Shown: positions 13,901-16,516 of the stretch, piece after piece | Layout: every line of letters starts with the position of its first letter | Position numbering within the stretch: position 1 is the stretch's first letter | Source of the DNA: Clostridia bacterium | GTDB lineage: Bacteria > Bacillota > Clostridia > Oscillospirales > CAG-272 | Assembly (NCBI GenBank): GCA_900767415.1 | Contig: CAAFYZ010000004.1 | Span: forward strand, 1-16,516 | Reading direction: 5' to 3' | DNA length: 16,516 nucleotides | The notes under the pieces: generated by a model | The model's input: the letters and a program-made list of their open reading frames with translations, nothing else | Databases searched by the model: none | Told to the model about the DNA's origin: nothing | Program-made: the position numbers and the translations under genes

Positions 13901-15103
13901 ATGGAAAACAATGAACGCAGGGTCGGTACGGTCTCCCGCGGGATCCGTTGCCCCATCATCCGTAAAGGCGACGATCTCGCCGCTATCGTAGCCGATTCCG
14001 TCCTCGCCGCGGCGGCGTCGGAGGGCTTTTCTCTCCGCGACCGCGACGTGATTGCCGTCACCGAGTCCGTCGTCGCGAGAGCGCAGGGAAATTACGCGAG
14101 TGTCGACGACATCGCCGCCGATGTGAAGGCAAAATTCGGGGACGCCACCGTCGGTGTGATCTTCCCGATTCTGTCGAGAAACCGCTTTGCCATCTGCCTC
14201 AAGGGCATCGCCCGCGGGGCGAAGAAGATCGTCCTCATGCTGAGTTATCCCTCCGACGAGGTCGGCAACGAGCTTGTCTCACTCGATAAACTGGACGAGG
14301 CGGGGATCAACCCTTACAGCGACGTTCTCACCCTTGCCCGCTATCGCGAGCTTTTCGGCGAGAACCGCCACGAGTTCACCGGCGTCGACTACGTCGCGTA
14401 CTATTCCGATCTGATCCGCGGCGAGGGTGCCGAGGTCGAGGTGATTTTTGCCAATCAGGCGAAGACGATTCTCTCCTATACGAAAAATGTCATTACCTGC
14501 GACATTCATACGAGAGCGAGAACCAAGCGGATTCTCCTTGCCGCCGGTGCCGAGCGCGTCTTCGGGCTGGACGAGATCCTCACCTCTCCCGTGAACGGCT
14601 CGGGATATAACGAAAAGTACGGACTTCTCGGCTCGAACAAGTCGACCGAGACGGAAGTCAAACTCTTTCCGCACGACCCCCGCGATTTCGTCCTCGACGT
14701 GCAGGCGCGGATTCTGAAAGCGACGGGGAAACACGTCGAAGTCATGGTTTACGGCGACGGCGCGTTCAAAGACCCGAAGGGCAAGATCTGGGAGCTTGCC
14801 GACCCCGTGGTTTCTCCCGCCTACACTGACGGTCTGATCGGCACGCCGAGCGAGCTGAAACTGAAATATCTCGCCGACAACGATTATAAAGACCTCACGG
14901 GAGAAGCACTGAAACAGGCGATCTCCGAGAGCATCCGCAAGAAGGATCACGACCTCGTCGGCAAGATGGTGTCGGAAGGCACGACCCCCCGTCAGCTCAC
15001 CGACCTCATCGGCTCGCTCTGCGACCTGACGAGCGGCTCGGGCGATAAGGGTACTCCCGTTGTCCTTGTTCAGGGCTATTTTGATAACTATACAAACGCA
15101 TAA
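13901..15103 (+). CDS. CofE-like protein (coenzyme F420-0:L-glutamate ligase family)
   Basis: This 400-residue soluble protein resembles the F420 ligase family (CofE/FbiB ligase domain, PF01996), which in archaea and actinobacteria adds glutamate to F420-0 using GTP. The N-terminal VGTVSRGIRCPIIRKGDD and the strand-helix RDVIAVTESVVARAQGN (48-64) correspond to the CofE 'GD(V/I)hVhxxKhVSKAEG' motif. Later come TCDIHTRARTKRIL (near 198) and VMVYGDGAFKDPKGKIWE (near 282), which occupies the place of the CofE 'SDTFGRPWR' segment. Clostridial genes of this kind are often named F420-0:gamma-glutamyl ligase, yet these bacteria are not known F420 producers, so the true substrate is unknown. The start ATG 13901 has AAAGGAAG upstream at a rather long spacing. 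It is probably the second gene of a guaB operon (41-base gap) and ends at a strong terminator. Confidence 0.8.
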   Translation: MENNERRVGTVSRGIRCPIIRKGDDLAAIVADSVLAAAASEGFSLRDRDVIAVTESVVARAQGNYASVDDIAADVKAKFGDATVGVIFPILSRNRFAICLKGIARGAKKIVLMLSYPSDEVGNELVSLDKLDEAGINPYSDVLTLARYRELFGENRHEFTGVDYVAYYSDLIRGEGAEVEVIFANQAKTILSYTKNVITCDIHTRARTKRILLAAGAERVFGLDEILTSPVNGSGYNEKYGLLGSNKSTETEVKLFPHDPRDFVLDVQARILKATGKHVEVMVYGDGAFKDPKGKIWELADPVVSPAYTDGLIGTPSELKLKYLADNDYKDLTGEALKQAISESIRKKDHDLVGKMVSEGTTPRQLTDLIGSLCDLTSGSGDKGTPVVLVQGYFDNYTNA

Positions 15104-15115
15104 ATGCAAACAAAA

Positions 15116-15163
15116 CATAGCAAAACCGCCGTTCGGATCTTCCGAACGGCGGTTTTTGCTATG
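15116..15163. terminator. Bidirectional terminator between convergent genes
   Basis: A 15-bp core stem (15122-15136 with 15142-15156) with a 5-base loop is extended by CATAGC/GCTATG beyond a single-base bulge. A- and T-runs flank the GC core on both sides. It lies 12 bases after the CofE-like stop and 13 bases beyond the stop of the convergent isomerase gene. Confidence 0.9.
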
Positions 15164-15176
15164 CGCTTTGAAAAAA

Positions 15177-16034
15177 TCATTTTGTCAGCTCGCGGATAAA
15201 ATACCGACCGATCTCCGCCTGAAAGCGGAGGACGGCAGGGAACAGTTCGTCGGGATACCGACGGTAAGCCGCGTCCGTCTCGAAGGTAAAGTTCCCCGCG
15301 TATCCCACCTCGCGCAGCGCGTCGATGATGGGTTGCCAGCGGATCTTGCACCCCGTCTCGAAGGGGATCGTGTGCAGATCTCCCATCTTGTCGTTGTCAT
15401 GGACGTGCAGGGCGAAGAGCCGCTCTTTGCCGAGGGCGCGGATCAGGGCGGGAGCACCGGGCGCATAGGGCATCTCCGCGTGCCCGATGTCGAGGCACGC
15501 ACCGAATGTCGACGGATCGCCGACAAGGTCGACCATGCGGCAAAAATCCTCCGCACTCCCGCACGCGGAAGGGTACGCCACGGCGTTTTTGCTGTCGTAG
15601 TTCCACATATTCTCGGTTGCGATTTTCACGCCGCACTCCTTGGCACGCGGGAGAAGGTGGCGGTAGATATGCTCATAACTCTCCTCGGCGGTAAAGTCGT
15701 TCCCCGGGTGAACGACGAGGACAGGACAGCCGAGGATTCCCGCGATCTCCACCGCGCGCAGCTGATAGGGGAGAAGTACCGCCGCGTCTTCCGCATTCTT
15801 CGGATTTTTGAAAGGCGCGTGTCCCTGCAGACAAGGGATTCCGAGACTGTCGGCATACGCACGCAACTCTTTGGCATAGCCGAGGGGATTCTCCCCGCCG
15901 ATCCCGTCCGTTGCCTGCACCAGATGGAACATGGAAAAGTCGTAGCCGTCATATCCCGCGTCGCGGATCATGCGGATCGCTCCGCGATCGCCGAATTTCT
16001 CGCGCAGAGGCGCGGTCAGTTGTACAAGTTTCAT
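15177..16034 (-). CDS. Sugar phosphate isomerase/epimerase-type TIM barrel
   Basis: This 285-residue protein is of the AP-endonuclease-2-like TIM barrel family (xylose isomerase-like), a cytoplasmic metal-dependent group that isomerises or epimerises sugars or inositol derivatives. Candidate metal and active-site residues sit at strand ends: VVHPGND (His109), IATEN (Glu141), LDIGH (Asp182, His185), LHVHDND (His210, His212) and FTFET (Glu252), in the usual order and spacing. The substrate cannot be read from the sequence. Two ATGs lie in tandem at 16037 and 16034. The purine-rich GGAAAGGG is only two bases from the first and five from the second, so I chose 16034; 16037 would add one Met. No consensus promoter is visible upstream, where the DNA is AT-rich and repeated. 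The gene ends at the shared terminator. Confidence 0.88.
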   Translation of the reverse strand: MKLVQLTAPLREKFGDRGAIRMIRDAGYDGYDFSMFHLVQATDGIGGENPLGYAKELRAYADSLGIPCLQGHAPFKNPKNAEDAAVLLPYQLRAVEIAGILGCPVLVVHPGNDFTAEESYEHIYRHLLPRAKECGVKIATENMWNYDSKNAVAYPSACGSAEDFCRMVDLVGDPSTFGACLDIGHAEMPYAPGAPALIRALGKERLFALHVHDNDKMGDLHTIPFETGCKIRWQPIIDALREVGYAGNFTFETDAAYRRYPDELFPAVLRFQAEIGRYFIRELTK

Positions 16035-16057
16035 CATTACCCTTTCCGCCGCTTTTT

Positions 16058-16163
16058 CGGCAGGTTTTTATTTTTCGTTTTTTTGTGTTATCGTTTTCTT
16101 CCGTTTGTTCCTTGTTTTCCCGGCAGGTTCGTATTTTTCGTTTTTCTTTTGTGTCGTTATCGG
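16058..16163. repeat. Imperfect direct repeat upstream of the isomerase gene
   Basis: The segment 16058-16094 (CGGCAGGTTTTTATTTTTCG, then a T-run, TTGTGTTATCG) recurs imperfectly at 16121-16163 (CGGCAGGTTCGTATTTTTCG, then a T-run, TTGTGTCGTTATCGG). The two copies lie 63 bases apart in the leader region of the isomerase gene and could duplicate a regulatory site. No promoter motif is clear in either copy. Confidence 0.6.
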
Positions 16164-16176
16164 CTTATTCTTTTTC

Positions 16177-16262
16177 CGTCAACGCACCATTGCCTTCTCC
16201 TGCGGGAGAAGGGGGACCGCTTTGCGGTGGATGAGGAGTGTCTCTCTTTCTCGCCGACCTCT
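16177..16262. repeat. 86-bp palindromic repeat unit, copy 1
   Basis: This first copy of an 86-base unit contains two hairpins: CCTTCTCC-TGCG-GGAGAAGG (16193-16212) and ACCGC-TTT-GCGGT (16216-16228). A conserved tail follows (GGATGAGGAGTG, then CTCGCCGACCTCT). It is separated from copy 2 by 82 bases that hold a different palindromic element. Confidence 0.85.
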
Positions 16263-16286
16263 CGTCTTCGTATCGACTTTCGCTTT

Positions 16287-16318
16287 CCCCCTGTAGGGGT
16301 CGGCGCCCCCGACGACCC
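16287..16318. repeat. Second palindromic element between the 86-bp repeats
   Basis: Two adjacent small hairpins, CCCCT-GT-AGGGG (16288-16299) and GTCGG-CGCCC-CCGAC (16299-16313), are followed by GACCC. It occurs once in this window. It resembles, from memory, another dispersed palindromic repeat type of Clostridia; the sequence alone does not prove that it is repeated elsewhere. Confidence 0.5.
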
Positions 16319-16344
16319 GCACGCTCCTTTTCCCGCTCACCTTT

Positions 16345-16516
16345 CGTCAATGCACCTTCGCCTTCTCCTGCCAGAGAAGGGGGACCGCTCCGCGGTGGAT
16401 GAGGAGTGCCTCTCTTTCTCGCCGACCTCTCGTCATCGCACCTTCGTCTTCTCCTGTTGGAGAAGGGGGACCGCTCCGCGGTGGATGAGGAGTGCCTCTT
16501 TTTCTCGCCGACCTCT
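16345..16516. repeat. 86-bp palindromic repeat unit, copies 2 and 3 in tandem
   Basis: Copies at 16345-16430 and 16431-16516 are each exactly 86 bases and directly adjacent. Both keep the two hairpins of copy 1, with changes mostly in the loops (CTGCCA or TGTT in the first, TCC in the second). The last unit ends exactly at the window edge, so the array probably continues. Such CTTCTCC...GGAGAAG-GGGGACCGC...GCGGT-GGATGAGG elements look like non-coding dispersed palindromes. No open frame with a ribosome binding site is seen here. Confidence 0.88.

Noticed and set aside
16177..16516. CRISPR array or rho-independent terminator series.
   Set aside because: Copies 2 and 3 are directly adjacent without spacers, and the hairpins are not followed by U-tracts. 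They fit a dispersed palindromic repeat family better.

Overview
The window looks like a chromosomal segment of a Gram-positive clostridial bacterium, probably an Oscillospirales/Ruminococcaceae-like gut organism. The signs are fairly high GC with GC-rich third codon positions, AAGGAG-type ribosome binding sites, sigma-A promoters close to consensus (TTGACA-17-TATAAT), tRNA genes with encoded CCA, and clostridial protein families. The taxon is inferred from these features, not from a database match.

Layout. 1-561: 3' end of a gene on the + strand, probably the C-terminus of a carbohydrate-active protein, followed by a perfect 17-bp stem terminator. 807-1172: two tandem 183-bp repeats built from small hairpins. 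1221-1380 (-): abutting tRNA-Thr and tRNA-Tyr genes with their own consensus promoter and terminator. 1510-2610 (-): a CE15-like alpha/beta-hydrolase, divergent from 2770-3954 (+) cca. 4063-4896 (+): a DapF-fold protein that has lost its catalytic residues. 4955-12028 (-): an operon of a 2313-residue secreted multimodular esterase-like protein and, 12 nt downstream, a 39-residue peptide gene. 12354-15103 (+): guaB of the Tritrichomonas-type subclass, then a CofE-like (F420-0:glutamate ligase family) gene. 15177-16034 (-): a sugar phosphate isomerase/epimerase-type TIM barrel. 16058-16516: a direct repeat, then 86-bp palindromic repeat units that run to the window edge.

How the genes relate. 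Housekeeping functions (tRNAs, CCA addition, GMP synthesis) are interleaved with genes for plant or host glycan use: a partial carbohydrate-active protein, an intracellular CE15-like esterase, a giant secreted esterase-like protein with four carbohydrate-binding-like jelly rolls, and a sugar isomerase. They do not form one polysaccharide locus, because each has its own promoter or terminator.

The most interesting items are the giant secreted protein with its co-transcribed small peptide, the DapF-like protein without catalytic residues, the CofE-like gene in a bacterium unlikely to make F420, and the two hairpin-rich repeat families. No defence system, phage, transposase or CRISPR array is visible.
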